From Antitrichia curtipendula (Eukaryota; Streptophyta; Bryopsida; Hypnales; Leucodontaceae), in contig OX579635.1 in the NCBI GenBank assembly GCA_951230915.1, forward strand, positions 17,236,001 through 17,300,000: a stretch of DNA of 64,000 bases. Direction: 5' to 3'. The stretch's first letter is position 1. Every line of letters begins with the position of its first letter. The notes under the pieces were generated by a model. It searched no databases. It saw only the letters and a list, made by a program, of their open reading frames with translations, and was not told where the DNA came from. Shown here in pieces: positions 47,285 through 59,711 of the stretch. The position numbers were made by a program, and so were the translations under genes.

Positions 47285-47739
47285 GGCCCCATTTCTCTCT
47301 CTAGAACACCCCCAATTCTTGTTTTGGATTCGTAGGTCCAAGTTATTTTGGATATTTTGGCATTTGAAGCCAAAAACCTCTACGATGTTTTGGGAGCACT
47401 TTTGGCTCCATTGTTGCTTATTTTCAAGCTTTGAAGGTCCTTGGGGGTCCTTCTACCTTGCTTTATGTACTCTTTGGTGTAATTTTTTGATACCTTGTTA
47501 TAAGTGGAGAGACCCTTTCTCTCCTTTGTGCATTTTGTGATCTAACTTGTGAAGTTTTAAGAGTCTTTTGGTGTCTTGCACTAATCCTAAAGTCACCCCC
47601 TACCGTACCTTGGCGATGACGCTTTGGGGGCCTTTAGCATGTGAGCTTTGTATTGCCACATGGTCTTAACTCATGTGTTTTCTCCATGTATTTTTTCTGA
47701 CATCCCTCTTCTAACCTTCTCCTTGTTGAATGGACCCCC

Positions 47740-48085
47740 CTCCGGGATGGCGAAGCTTTGAACCTCCTTTGTGCATGTTTCCTAAGTTTATCCAAAATCT
47801 TCTTCTAACCTTCTCCTTGTTGAGTGGACCCCCCTCCGGAATGGCAAAGCTTTGATCCTATGTGGGTGGTTTTTTTAAGTTTTGTCTTTCCCTCTTCTAA
47901 AGTCTCTTTCATTGTGTGAATCCCCCTTGGAAACGGCGAAGCTTTGAACTTGTGACAAGGTCGAAGTCCTACAGTGTGTGTTAAAACAGTCCCAGAACGG
48001 CGGAGCTTTGAACCACTGGAGTGTTGCAAGTCCTAAAGTTGGTGTTAAACCCAACTTTACAGCGAAGCTTTGAACCTCTATAACC
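47740..48085 (+). repeat. Spaced repeats of GGCGAAGCTTTGAACC
   Basis: Five units near 47,750, 47,842, 47,933, 47,998 and 48,060, separated by about 60-95 bp. Reverse-complement versions (GTCAAAGCATTGCC, CAAAGCTTCGCC) lie in the right arm at about 55,710-55,885. Confidence 0.7.
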
Positions 48086-48369
48086 CTTAGTCCCAAAGTC
48101 TAGTTTACAAGACCTTAACTTCTTGGAAAAGTCCAAAGTTTAGCTTCCAAGACAATTAATTTTAGTAAGCCCGTATTATTCAAGTCAAGTACGTCCGGAT
48201 TTTTTTGTGTTGTCCCTCAAATTTTAGTAACTTAGTCCTACCCAAGTTTATATGTCCGTTTTTTTGTGGATCTTTGGAGAGAAAATCCCCTAGTCCAGAC
48301 CCAAGCCCAAAAACGAGGATTCCAGATTAAAAGGAAAAGAAAGAAGAAATATCCACCCACCCCCAACCA

Positions 48370-48640
48370 GTCTAACAGCTAGGGAGGGGTCGGAGTCCAG
48401 TTCAAGGTCAGGCTGGAGGTCGAGTCTAGTTCAGGTCGGGCCAAGGGTCAAAGTCCAGTCAGGTCAGGCTGGAGGGTCGAGTCCAGTCAAGTCGGGCTAA
48501 GGTCGGAGTCTAGTCAGGTTGGTGCGGGGGTCGAGTCTAGTTCAAGTTGGGCTGGGGTCGGAGTCCATTCAGATTGGCGTGGGGGTCGAGTCCAGTTCAA
48601 GTCGGGTTGGGGAGTCGGAACAGCTCAAAGGGGGGTGGGG
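48370..48640 (+). repeat. 28-30-bp minisatellite GGTCGAGTCCAGTTCAAGTC
   Basis: About nine units alternate GGTCGGAGTCCAGT and GGTCGAGTCTAGTT with AGGCTGGAG/GGGCTGGG. At the matching place the right arm carries a different GC-rich array. Confidence 0.85.
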
Positions 48641-49221
48641 GATCAAGCCAGTTGCCTCTTTTTTTTTTGGTTTAGGTTTCCTAAATCTGAAAACTAGGGG
48701 GTAACATTTATTTGGAAAAAAAAATACAACAACAAAATACAAAGGGGAGAAAAGAGAGGGGGAAGAAGAAAATTAGCACCTCCACGAACACACCTGCAAA
48801 CAAGTATTCCCAACTCTCTTACCACAAACACAACAAAAACAAGAATGGAAGGAGATTAGTAAAGAAGAAGTTGAAATAGGTGGAAGAAGGTGAGAGACAA
48901 TAAATAGTGACCTAGGCCTAGGATTAGGTAGGCTTAGGGAAGAAAATCTTGAGAACTTCTTGTATCCATTAGAAGAGGGAATAGAATGACAAGTCTAAGA
49001 CTTTTTGTGTAAGGGTAGGAGGAGCATTAAAACCTCCTTGAAGTTTGAGACTATAATGTAAGACTCATAAAAGCTTAGGTAGAATAGTACTAGTGTAGAA
49101 GGAGAGAGGGAGAAAGAAAAGAAAAGAGGAAAGGAAAGAAGAAGTTTAGATCGCACGGGTGTACTAATTTTCTAAATTAAGCGATGAGCTTGGAAAAAAT
49201 CAAACAAAACAAAAGATCAAC

Positions 49222-49284
49222 ATGGAGCATGAGGATGTGCACGCGGACGTGGACGAACTTATTTCTGACACCGGCAGTGAAGAG
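49222..49284 (+). CDS. Short first coding exon in the left arm
   Basis: ATG at 49,222 begins MEHEDVHADVDELISD and ends at a clean donor (GAAGAG|GTGAGT). The same acidic exon exists in the right arm on the minus strand with ATG changed to ATA. Conservation of frame and donor in both arms, downstream of the TATA box, suggests a real 5' exon of the element's gene. No acceptor partner is recognised in the spacer. Confidence 0.45.
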
Positions 49285-49399
49285 GTGAGTATTTGAATTA
49301 ATCCTTGGTGTTTTTCCCTAATTATCGTTGATTCCCTTAATCAATCCTTAAAACACGATTAGCAAGCCGGGATCAGTGAAAATTAGAAGTTTAGATTCA

Positions 49400-50275
49400 A
49401 AAGTTTATAGATTAGGGATAGAGGTTTCCGAAAACATATTACACTTAGGATTTGGCTTTAAATTGACCACGTTAGGATAAGTTAAGTAGGAGGAGGTAGG
49501 ACGGAGGAATTGGATTAAAATTTCATCCAAAAGGAACCATGGACGGAACTTAGGGATTTAGGGTAGAAAGAGAATTTAGGATTAGAATTAGGGATCAATT
49601 AGCGGTTAAAACTAGAGTCAAATTAAAGTCTTAATGGTAAAAATTAAACTCTAAGTTAAAAATCTAGAGTTAACTTTGGAAAACAAAACAGTTAGAGTTA
49701 ATTTGGAAGTGTAATCTAGGAGTCAAATTCTCAAGTCAAATCTTAGGGTAGGTTAAGAGTAAAAGTTTAGAGTTAATTAGGAGTCAAAAATCCGATTAGA
49801 AAGTAGAAATTAAAAGTAAAGATTTTAGAGTAAAACTTAGGAAGTAGAATTTAAAGTCAATTCAAGGAAGAATATTTAGAGTAAAAATAGGAGTTAAATT
49901 TGGAAGTTAGAAATTAAAAATTAGGGTAAAACTTAAAAGTCAAAACTTAGAGTTAGGTTAGAAAGTAAAAACTTAGAGTTAAAAGTCAAAAGTTAGAATT
50001 AAATTTAGAGGTTAAATTTTAGAGTCAATTGACAAGCAAAAAGTTAGAGTAAAATCAACGCTCAAAGTAGAAGTAAAAACTAGAAGTAGAAGTTAAATGG
50101 TAGAGTTAATTCTAGAAATAAAAACCCAGGGTTAATAGTCAAAAGATAGAGTTAGTACTAAGAAGTAAAAATCTAGAGTTACATTTAGAGGTTGGAAATT
50201 AGAGTAAAAGTTGAGCTTTAGGATTAGTCTTTAGAAGTAAAACTTTCAGGTGAAGTGTCAAAACAGAAAGATAGT
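49400..50275 (+). repeat. Degenerate TTAGAGTTAA/AAGTCAAAA array
   Basis: About 870 bp of 15-35-bp degenerate units with TTAGAGT, AAAGTCAAA and AGTAAAA. The right arm has the complementary array but only about 490 bp long (53,755-54,245). Confidence 0.8.
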
Positions 50276-50640
50276 CTTAGGGGTTCATGGAAGGAACATA
50301 AGGGTTCCCCTTTCACGTAGTTAGGGACGTTAGAAATGATGCCAACTACCCAGTCAACCCTAGACATAGGATAAATAGTTAGGGAGTTAGAATTTCACTA
50401 TCACCCCTGATCATTGTAGTTAGCCTGTGAGTTATCACATGCATTTCTAGTTATTTTCGATGCCCATCCACGACACTTCAGAAACGTTAGCAAAAAAGAT
50501 TTATTGCTTGGAAGGCACAGTGGACCGCGCTCACAACACCCCCATATATTAAAAAAGCGGATAAAAGCATAGAACCTGGTTAGTATTCACTTTATTACCA
50601 AGGGTGGATAATCTAGCACCTATAGCAGCAAAGAACATTG

Positions 50641-53389
50641 ATTGATATTAGGATCCTCTTGTAAGGGGTCAAAAGGGCATGTCTTCTCTCTGAATTGCAC
50701 AAGCTCCACACGAGGAGTTCACTTACAGTATCCATTAGAAACCACGTGCAAACAAAATTTTGGACCCCTTATATACTTTTTGAATTTTAAATAATTTAAA
50801 AAATAAAATTTGAATAGATTTTCCTACATATATGAATATGATAGAATCATTTTTATATATACGTATTAGCAAAAAGTACATAGTCCTACGGCAACCGCAA
50901 TTGAGCTATATCACACAGCATCCATCTTCCCTTTTTCTTCTCTTTCCTTCTTCTCAACCTCAATCTAGGCCATTGCCTTTCTCTCTTTCCTCTGTATCTC
51001 AGTGAGGTCATGTTCCCCCCATCTATCTCGTTGCCAAATTCTCTGGAATGATCTTAAACAGTCTATTTGCATTTTTACCAACGCCTTGCTCTGTTCCAAG
51101 TTTCCTTCCAATTTGAGAGAAGCAGCTAACTTATTCTTTAGTTCAACTACTTCTATTTGAGATGTTTCAAGCGTGATATGGTCAAAAGGAGCTTGGTCCG
51201 CTATTTCATTAAAGTGATTTAACTTTGCAAGGGCCTCATGCACGCCTCTATTTTCATCGTTGCACCGCTCTTCTTCCATCTTACACTCTTCCATAATTTT
51301 AGCAAGCCGCTCATGGCCTCATGTGCCACTACACTGGTAGTAGAGCTAGATAATTCGTCTAACCGACTAGAGAACTTGAGATAAAATGCTTCCAGGTCTT
51401 CTAAGTCGCTTTGTTGCTTGGGCACCACCACTTGTCCACTTTCAATTTGTGCTTGAAGATCAAACACATAGTAATAATCCAAGTCTCCCATAGTTTGGTT
51501 GCAAAGAAGTTGACACTCTTTTTTTTTTTGGCTAGCTCTTCTTGAAGCATCTCCAAATTAGCTTTGTAAGATGCTTTCATTTTTGCAATGGTATTTGGAC
51601 GAACAACAGCTTCACAATGTTCCTCCACTGTTGGTTCTTCTTCCACCCATGGCAATACCATCATCTGTGGTGTCCCTTCCACTTTCATTTGGATCTTTCC
51701 ATCCATCCTATCATACGCAACTTTTTTGAACGGTGATATGCTTCGATCCACACTTTGGACCAAGACTAGCTCTCGATACACCATGACATATGAACAATGA
51801 CATTTTGTTCTTGGTCATGCTATGTATTCTGTCACTACTAGAATTACCTACCCTAATTTGCACATTTCTATTGATTCGGCAATTTTTAAAATTTTCTCTG
51901 CTGGTTTGGCAAACAATCAACACGTTTCTGCTGTCCAAACCAACTGAAAGTTATTAATTCATGTCCGAATCAATTGAAAGATGTTGATTGATGTCCGAAT
52001 CAAGCTCTCCGAACCCACTCCCTAATCAACCCAAAACAATTGATTTTTCAGTGGCTTAGGACACGCTTTTTTCTACTAGTGTGTACAACACTCGATACAC
52101 TTTGATACATCTTTGCACAAAAACGTCATTAGTGCAATCATTAGTGGTTTGTGCAGTTCATCTTCAAATGTGCCTTGTGCCTATGATGTGGAAATAGCTT
52201 ATCAATATGACACCAGTCCACAAATAACTTACAAGTCACTAGCAACCAATCTCTTTGAAACCTATCCCAACCTCGATGTGCCACGGCATCGAGACAATGA
52301 AGCTAGTACACGAGCATAGGGTGTAGAGTGGGGAACTTAGAGCATGAAGTGGAGAATTTCTGCATTTAATATAGGGAAAATAAATAAAATTTTACAATGT
52401 TTTTTAATTTTTGTAAGGGTTGATTTTTTTATTATTTTACTGGAAGTATGACATGGGGATCCTATAACTGTGGGGGCATAAAAAGTGGAAGAAAGTTTTC
52501 CATGTTTTCTTTTAGGGTGAAAGGTTAATCTATTTTTCATTCACTGGATGTACAATACTAGAATCCTATAGCCGTGAATGGAAGCCTATGGCCGTGGATC
52601 TAGGATTTAGGGTGTATCCTTTCACCTTTTATGTGGAACCTATAAGTGTGGGTCTGTGACCACGACCCTAGAACCATGGAAAGAAGACCATAAGAATAAA
52701 AGTTTTGCATAAATGGAGATTACACCAACATTGAAGTAGTTATCAGGTCACCACTCCACAAACAAATTCACAAAAGCATTTACTTCATAAAAATGGAGTG
52801 ACCCAAGAGTATTACATACAATCCCTAAATCTTAAACTTGTTATTTAGTCAAGTGCATAGAAATCTAAAAAATAGAATATATGGCTAGAGTTCCATGTAT
52901 GGAGTATGTAGGGTTGAAAAATGAAGGTCGTAGGATGTAGATCTTTTCATTTTGGTGGTTATTAGATATGTATCATACTTTTGTTGATAACAAAGTTCGG
53001 AGTTCTTCAATGTGGGACATAAGGGCTGATCAAATTCAGGTTCTAGCATGATAGTATCGAACACTTTCAGTTGGTTTATGATTTTATAGGTTGCCTGATT
53101 GCATAATTTGAGGACCTCCAATGGATCTCTCAGTACCAAGCGAGACCCTATTTGTCGTCTTCTTGGACAATCATTTCTTCTGGATTAAAGTTTCTTTGCC
53201 ATGAAGTTAGAACTTATCAAAGATTTGGATATAGGCCTACATTTTGATTTAGGAAAACTATGTCGTATCAATCGCGGATTCCTTGTAGGGACTTTGAGTG
53301 ATGGGATTGATTGGGAGCATTCAGTGCAGTGTCCAGATGTCGACAAAATCGTCCAAGGGTGCAAAAAATGAAGATGGCATACTGTGGGC
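50641..53389. other. Spacer between the two arms
   Basis: 2.7 kb not shared between arms. It contains the minus-strand relic at 50.95-51.79 kb. The remainder is AT-rich without a supported gene; open frames at 52,113-52,319 and 52,885-53,139 have no domain. Confidence 0.6.
50950..51790 (-). pseudogene. Coiled-coil protein relic in the spacer
   Basis: Three minus-strand frames follow on with two frameshifts: 51,784-51,401 (SISPFKKVAYDRMDGKIQMK; MLQEELAKKKK), 51,491-51,219 (YYYVFDLQAQIESGQVVVPK) and 51,294-50,965 (coiled-coil, LEGNLEQSKALVKMQIDCL). The parts overlap where the frame shifts, as expected for a single decayed gene of about 280 residues. The helical, Glu/Lys-rich makeup recalls the coiled-coil part of the relic at 8.6-9.1 kb, but homology is not shown. 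Confidence 0.45.
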
Positions 53390-53754
53390 ACTGGATTACC
53401 TACCCTTGGTAATCAAACGAACACCGACCAAGTTCTATGCCTTTATCCACATTTTTAATATATGGGGGTGTTGTGAGCACGGTCCATTGTGCCTTCCAAG
53501 CAATGGATGTTTTTTGCTAACATCTCCTAAATGTCGTGAATGGCAACGAAACTAACTAGAAATGCATGGATAACTAACAGGCTAACTGCAATGACCAGGG
53601 GTGATAGTAAATCCTAACTCCCTAACTATCTATCCTATGTCTAGGATTGACTGGGTAGTTGGCATCATTTCTAACGTCCCTAACTACGTGAAAGGGGAAC
53701 CCTCACGTTCCTTCCATGAACCTCTAAGACTATCTTTTGAGTTTTGACACTTCT

Positions 53755-54245
53755 CTTGGAAGTTCTAATTCTACAGGCTAAATCCTAAAGCTTAGCTTTT
53801 ACTCTAATATTCAACCTCTAAATGTAACTCTAGATTTTTACTTCCGAGTGCTAACTCTAATTTTTACTTCCAATTTTGACTCTATATTTTGACTTTTACC
53901 CTCGGTTTTTTATTCCTAAATTAATTCTAGAATTTTCCCTCGAAGTTTAACTCTATTTTTTGACTTTTAAGCCTGGTTTCTACTTCTAGAGTTAACTCTA
54001 CAATTTAACTTTTACTCTAACCTTTTGCTTCTCAATTGACTCTAAAAATTGACCTCTAATTTTAATTCTAACTTTTGACTTTTACCTCTAAGTTTTTACT
54101 TTCTAACCTAACTCTAAGATATTTGCTTGAGAATTTGACTCCTAGATTAACTCTAGATTTTTACTCCTAAATTAACTCTAGATTTTCACTCCTAAATTAA
54201 TTCCTAGTTTAATTCCTAGACTCTCTTTCCAACCTAAATCCCTAA
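53755..54245 (-). repeat. Degenerate TTGACTCTAA array, right arm
   Basis: Complement of the array at 49,400-50,275, shorter by about 380 bp. Units contain AACTCTA, TTTTACT and TTGACT. Confidence 0.8.
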
Positions 54246-54402
54246 TTTCCGTCCATGGTTCCTTTTGGATGAAATTTTAATTCAATTCCTCCGTTTACCC
54301 TCTACTTGTACTAATTACGGCTTGTTAATCACTTGTAAAGGGCTAATTAAGGAAATCAATGCTAATTAGGAAAAGACACCAAGGATTAATTCAAAAACTC
54401 AC

Positions 54403-54465
54403 CTCTTCACTGCTTGTGTCGGAAATAAGTTCGTCCACGTCCGCGTACACATCCTCAGGCTCTAT
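54403..54465 (-). pseudogene. First exon relic in the right arm (ATG lost)
   Basis: Minus-strand counterpart of 49,222-49,284. The codons match (DVYADVDELISDTSSEE) and the donor GTGAG is kept, but the start is ATA. Confidence 0.5.
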
Positions 54466-55054
54466 GGTGGTCTTTTAGTTTTGGTTGAATTTTTCCCAAG
54501 CTCACCGCTTATTTTGAAAAAATTAGTACACCTGTGCGATCTAAACTTCTTCTCTCGTTTCCTTCTTCCTTTTCTTTCTCCCTCTCTTCTTCTACACTAA
54601 CACTTTCCTCCTAAGCTTTTACGGACGTCTTACAATTATAGACTCTAACTACAAAGAGGTTTAATGTCCCTCCTACCCTCTTACACAACCTTGTCTTTGT
54701 GTCATCCTAATCCACCTTCTAATGGTCACTACGAATTCTTGAGATTTTCCTCCTAACACCTATTTAGCCAAACCTAGGTCACTATTTATCGTTTCTCTCA
54801 CCTAAGTTGCCCATATAGCCATCCTCTCCTTTCCTTCTCTTTCTATCTTTGAGTGGTTTTGCAGGTGGTTGGACGGATGATTATCCTACGTGGAGCTTTA
54901 GCTAGGACTGGACCCCATTTTCTCTTCCTTTCTTCTCTCAATAGTTACCTTGTCGATTTTTGTTTTAAAAACAAGCCCGACTCCCCACCCAGACTCTAAC
55001 TTCAAGTAGCCTTTTATTTTCTTGTAGAATCTGATTTTTTTGTTCTTTGCAACT

Positions 55055-55420
55055 AGTTCTCCCCAAGCCCTTAGACACTGAGTTTCCCCAAGCCCCTAGA
55101 CCACCGCGTCTCCCCAAGTAGCTGAACACCAAGTTTCCCCCAAGCCCTTGGACACCGAGTTTCCCCAGCCCCTGGACACCGAGATTCCCCAGCCCTTGGA
55201 CCACCGAGTCTCCCCAGCCCTTGGACCACCGAGTCTCCCCAGCCCTTGGACCACCGAGTCTCCCCCCTGACAGCCAGTCCCGACCCGTTGATTTGCTCAG
55301 TCCCACCCCTATTGATTCACTTAGTCCCGACCCCCATTTGATCAGCCACTCCCGACCCCTTTATCAGTTCAGTCCCGACCCCCTTGATCAGACCTCTGGT
55401 GGTCTCGTCTTGATCTGGCC
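55055..55420 (-). repeat. CCCCAGCCCTTGGACCACCG minisatellite, right arm
   Basis: About ten 25-31-bp units (plus strand ACCGAGTCTCCCCAGCCCTTGG) followed by AGTCCCGACCCC...TGATCAG units. It sits where the left arm has the GGTCGAGTCCAG array. The second part (minus-strand GGGTCGGGACTGA) looks distantly related to that array. Confidence 0.8.
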
Positions 55421-57585
55421 TTCTTTTGCTGGAACTAAAGGACTTGACTGGGGTAGTTTAGGCTAAGGGAAAGGAAAAAAAGAACAAGCAAACAAACCAA
55501 AAAAAACAAGGGGAAGCTTATGATTAGCTTAGGAGGTATCACGGGTTTCTAGTATTCTCACCAACGGACGGTTATATTGTTTCAACTATGTTTGGAACTC
55601 TTGGATATCTGGACACTAACGATAATACCCCCACATGGATATTTGGACACTAAGGTAAAAGGATGGTTGGAATTTTGTAAAAAATGCCAAACTTTTTTAG
55701 ACCCTAGAATCAAAGCTTCGCCATTCCGAGGATAATTATAAAAAATGTCAAACTTTTCTAGATTCTATAGTCAAAGCATTGCCATTTCCGAGGGGAATAC
55801 ACGTAGCCAAGCGAGGGTTAGACAAAGGAAGAAAACAAGTGGAGAATGCACATGATAAAGCCAAAGCTTTGCCGTCAACGAATGGGGTCCACACCACGGG
55901 AGGGATGTTAGACAAAGGTAAAGCACTCGACTTAAGAGAATACACGTGAGTTAGTATAACAAGGTAAAGCAATTGATTCACATTCTAAAGGCCCCCAATG
56001 GCGGCATACACCAAGGCACTAAAGGGGGTGGCTTTAGGATTAGTAGCAAATACAAAAAGGTCTTCAAAACACAAGGGTTAGTTCATAAAAGTATACACGA
56101 AACACAAGAGCAAACACACAAGGAGTACGCAAGGCAAGATAGAAGGACCCCCAAGGACCTTCAAAGCTTGAAAAAAAAAAAAAAGGAGCCGAGAGTGCTC
56201 CAAAAACACCGTAGAGGTTTTTTGGCTTCAAACGCCAAAATATCCAAAATAACTTGGATCCATGAACCCAAAACAAGAATTGGGTGTGTTCTAGAGAGAA
56301 AAATGGAGACCTTAAATAGGTTTCCAAGGACCCACCCCTCCCTCTAGAGTTCTAAGGTAACCTTATTAACTTGGTTTTCATCCTCATCCTCAAAGATTTT
56401 CATCCTAATCCCTAAAAAACTACTTCTACCATCTACGCTGAACCAACATCCTAACTTTTGGAGATTAACTCCAATCGTCGAACGGATTGCGCCTTTGGCT
56501 CCAGATCGCTATGTTTAGTCCAAAACTCCCTTACCCTTGTACCGAGGCCAAAATCCATCGTAGGCTAATTTAGTTTAAAAACCTAATTGTGGTAAAATTC
56601 TAGATCTTGGGGGTCTCCTATTTTGAGAAATGTAACTAGCCTAGGGTCTCCGGTAGGTGCAAGAGAGTCGAAAAGGACTCTTGGTTGACTTTGTTTCGCC
56701 ATCGTATGGTCCCGGAATGCCGGTCAACGTGGTGAGGACCCCGCCACGTGGTTAATTTCTGAGGAATCTCGCCGGTTCAGGTACTTGCCGCTATCAGAAT
56801 GTCGTGAAACTTCACGGAGCGCATTATTAACATAAAACAAGCTAGTCTAATTTTTCGTGAGATTTTATTGTAACCTGGGTAATTTCCATGAAATTCCCGT
56901 TGGAGGTTAGAAGGGTTGACCACCTGGAAAAGGTTCTTCTGCAAGTCGGAAGATGACGGGATTTTTCACGTGACCTCTCAGGGAGTCACGTGAAGGACGT
57001 GTAGGTGTGTTTCCGTACCTGGCACGATTGGTCAGTGGAGATGAAACGGGCCATCTCCTTGAATTAGCGACGGTACGGGAATCTTTTGCAGATAGAGGAA
57101 TCTTGGCGAATTGATTTTGTCGTTGGACTCCTAGCATGGGATTTACCCTAGATTACCATCTTTGGGCTGTAGATTCCTCCACGGGCCTAGTCTTGCGTCA
57201 ATGGCTCCTGCATGTTAACAATCGGGGTTTGGAGAATTCTAAATCTAAGTCTAGGACCCGACCTAGTGGCCTCGTTTGTGGATCCCTTGGACCGACTTAG
57301 CTATGAATTGCCACATTCATGGTGGGATTTAGCCCTTTTGGAGCTATGTGACTGAAATTCTCCAAATCTAATCGTTTTGTTATTTCTACCCTATTTTTAG
57401 GCCAGATTTGGAGGGATTCTAAGTCTAAATACATATCTAGACCAAATACTATAATGGGTATGTCACAACCCTATTTTGGTTCTACACTCTTTTTATGGCT
57501 TTTTATATACTTTTACTTAACTTTAAATTGCAAATTTTCAAAAAAATAATTCTACGAGTCCCAAGTGACAAATTGGGAGCTCACA

Positions 57586-59640
57586 CATATAAGGATTTCT
57601 GTACATACAACATGCATGCAACCCGTGACGGCTGAATGGAGTAGTGGCCCTTTTAATTTCATTACTTTTAGAAATAAATTGAAATACAAAGAACCATTTC
57701 ATGTGCACGCACACTTCATTAGCAGCATGAATCTCGTCACTAACTAATACCTACATAGTGCATGTGCGACTCAAAATGTTGCTCTCGATAACTCTTTTGA
57801 GCTCATTAAAGCTGAAGCTCAGAGCATGAATGAATACATCTACTTCTACATCAAAGCGACATATGATGACGAATAGGAAATACAAGTGCTTGTAGTTGGT
57901 CCAATGCCCTCTTTTTCCTAGTGCTTTTGTTGACATTTCTTTAAAATAAGGACAAAAGCATTCTGGATACAAAACTATAATGAGTACGTACTACTGAATG
58001 TTAGGTTCTAAACCTGAGTCCAACATAACAATGCATCGAACCCCTGACAAATGACGGCCTTCAAGGTAAATGCAGAATTGCAATTATTCGCTTGTTTTGT
58101 AGTAGGTGCATTAGGGTTCGTCCAAATCTTTCAGCCTGACCTTGTATTGGAGTGCTCAATTGGAAAATCTGGAACCCGTTAATCCCGATAAATTAGTTGA
58201 TAGATTGTAGTTTCTAAAAAGTTTGTGGGGAGAGATTTCGACATGTTCAAGAAGTTGGAATCCGACATTTTGAAGCTGCACTATCTCGGATGGCGTAAGA
58301 TTGGGTCCCGTCTTCACTGGCCAAATGCAAGGCACATCACGTTTTGACATAACCCACTTCCTCTTTGAACCTTTAATGCAGCGCTCAATGTCATCGTTGC
58401 AAAAGAAAAATTGCATTCTTTCAACTCTATTCTTTTTATAATAATCCATGTTGCCAGTATAAGTTGGAGTTGCAACCCTATGTAGATAGATTAATGTTTC
58501 AAAGTAAATTGAAGGGATCTATCTATCAAGAAAAAATTGTACTTAAACTTCGAAACCCGAAGGTCTTTTTTTCATCAAATTCCACTCAAACCTGCCATTC
58601 CTACTACAAAGTGCAAAAAGCTTTAAAAAATTGTTCTTTTTTGCATATCTAATCACAATATCTTGCACTAGACTAGTATAAGAATATGTAGAAGAAATTA
58701 GAGAAATTTTGACTCAGGATGTGAATTGCAAAATATTTGCATTTGAGTGATGAAAACCAGTTTTTTTAAGCTTGTGCTAACTAGATTTTAAGAATTCTAA
58801 TATTCTTCGTTTAAACATCTGCTGAACATGGGCTTAAGAAGGAAGCGACCGAAAAGATGGACTCAGGGCCGAGAATGATTAGAATGTAGACACATGAGAA
58901 AGACTCACTGGAAGCTCCAATTTCCCCAGCGGAGAATTGAACTAGCTAGCCGCAAACGCGTTCTTGATGAAGTCACATGATGCCTGAATTGTAGCAGCGA
59001 CGCTAACCTTGACATTCAGTAGCAAACATCAGATTCAAGCAACGGATACGAGACACATACAGCAGAAATCTTGTGCACACACGGTTTTGCATTGCCCGAC
59101 ATCCCACGAACGCTGCATGATTCACAAATCCAGTATCAACGTCCGATGTTGAAGTGCGGTGGGCTTCGACTTGCTGTACACTAGGAGACTTGTCATCATT
59201 GGTTGAAAATTAGTGAGTTGCATGGGTGGGGTAGAAAAGTAAAACATTGTCTCAACAAGTGTCCCACCCTCTCAACAAGCAAGAGATCTGCCGTTCAAGC
59301 GTTAATAGCGTTGATGAAGTTTTCTTGCACTGCTGGAGATGCCTGAGAAAGATAGGCTACATCTGGTTGCAGGGATTGTTGGAGAGCGTTGAGGGGCGAC
59401 TCTTTTAAACTTGCGTAAACAACTGAGCCTTGACTTATTGTGTCAAGGGGTAGACTTGGCGATCCCACCAGGGAGAGGGCGATACAAATAGCTTTGCCTC
59501 GAGTACAACCCCTCAGTCATCTCCAATCAGGGACGAGGACCGATCGATCCGTGACTCCGATCAGTCCGGATTAGTGAGTGTAGATCGATCAGTCTGTTGC
59601 GGAATTCTTACGGTGTAACTACTCGCTGACTGCAGATCCA
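57586..59640. other. Intergenic, no supported gene
   Basis: Includes a 97-residue minus-strand frame (58,449-58,156, VMSKRDVPCIWPVKTGP) of unknown origin. The last 500 bp, upstream of the orphan Bet v 1 exon, are GC-richer and probably hold its promoter (GATCGATC and CCGATCAGTCCGGA words near 59,540-59,575). Confidence 0.4.
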
Positions 59641-59711
59641 GGAGTAGTTGCTCCCTTCGCCCTTTTCTGGTTTGATTTTGATTTTGATTTTGGAGCTTGA
59701 ATTAGTTAGCT

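Larger units (their letters stand above)
45989..50640 (+). repeat. Left arm of a giant inverted repeat
   Basis: Starts TGTGAGCTCCCAATTTGTCA, and its reverse complement ends the right arm at 57,585. Collinear similarity with the right arm runs through the whole arm to about 50,640 (GGATAA..GCATAGAACC..GGT...TTACCAAGGGT). In order it carries a TATA box, repeated GCGAAGCTTTGAACC units, a 28-30-bp minisatellite, a short first coding exon and a long TTAGAGT(T/C)AA-type array. No matching target duplication flanks the pair. The TG start and promoter content also fit a very long LTR, but two LTRs of one element would be in direct, not inverted, order. Confidence 0.9.
53390..57585 (-). repeat. Right arm of the giant inverted repeat
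   Basis: Reverse complement of the left arm, ending GGGAGCTCACA at 57,585. About 4.2 kb. Nucleotide agreement is high at both ends (for example 57,290-57,585 against 45,989-46,285) with scattered substitutions and indels. The main differences are in the tandem arrays. Confidence 0.9.

Noticed and set aside
45989..57585. Reading the two arms as LTRs of one retrotransposon
   Set aside because: The arms are inverted, not direct, and no primer site, reverse transcriptase or matching target duplication was found.
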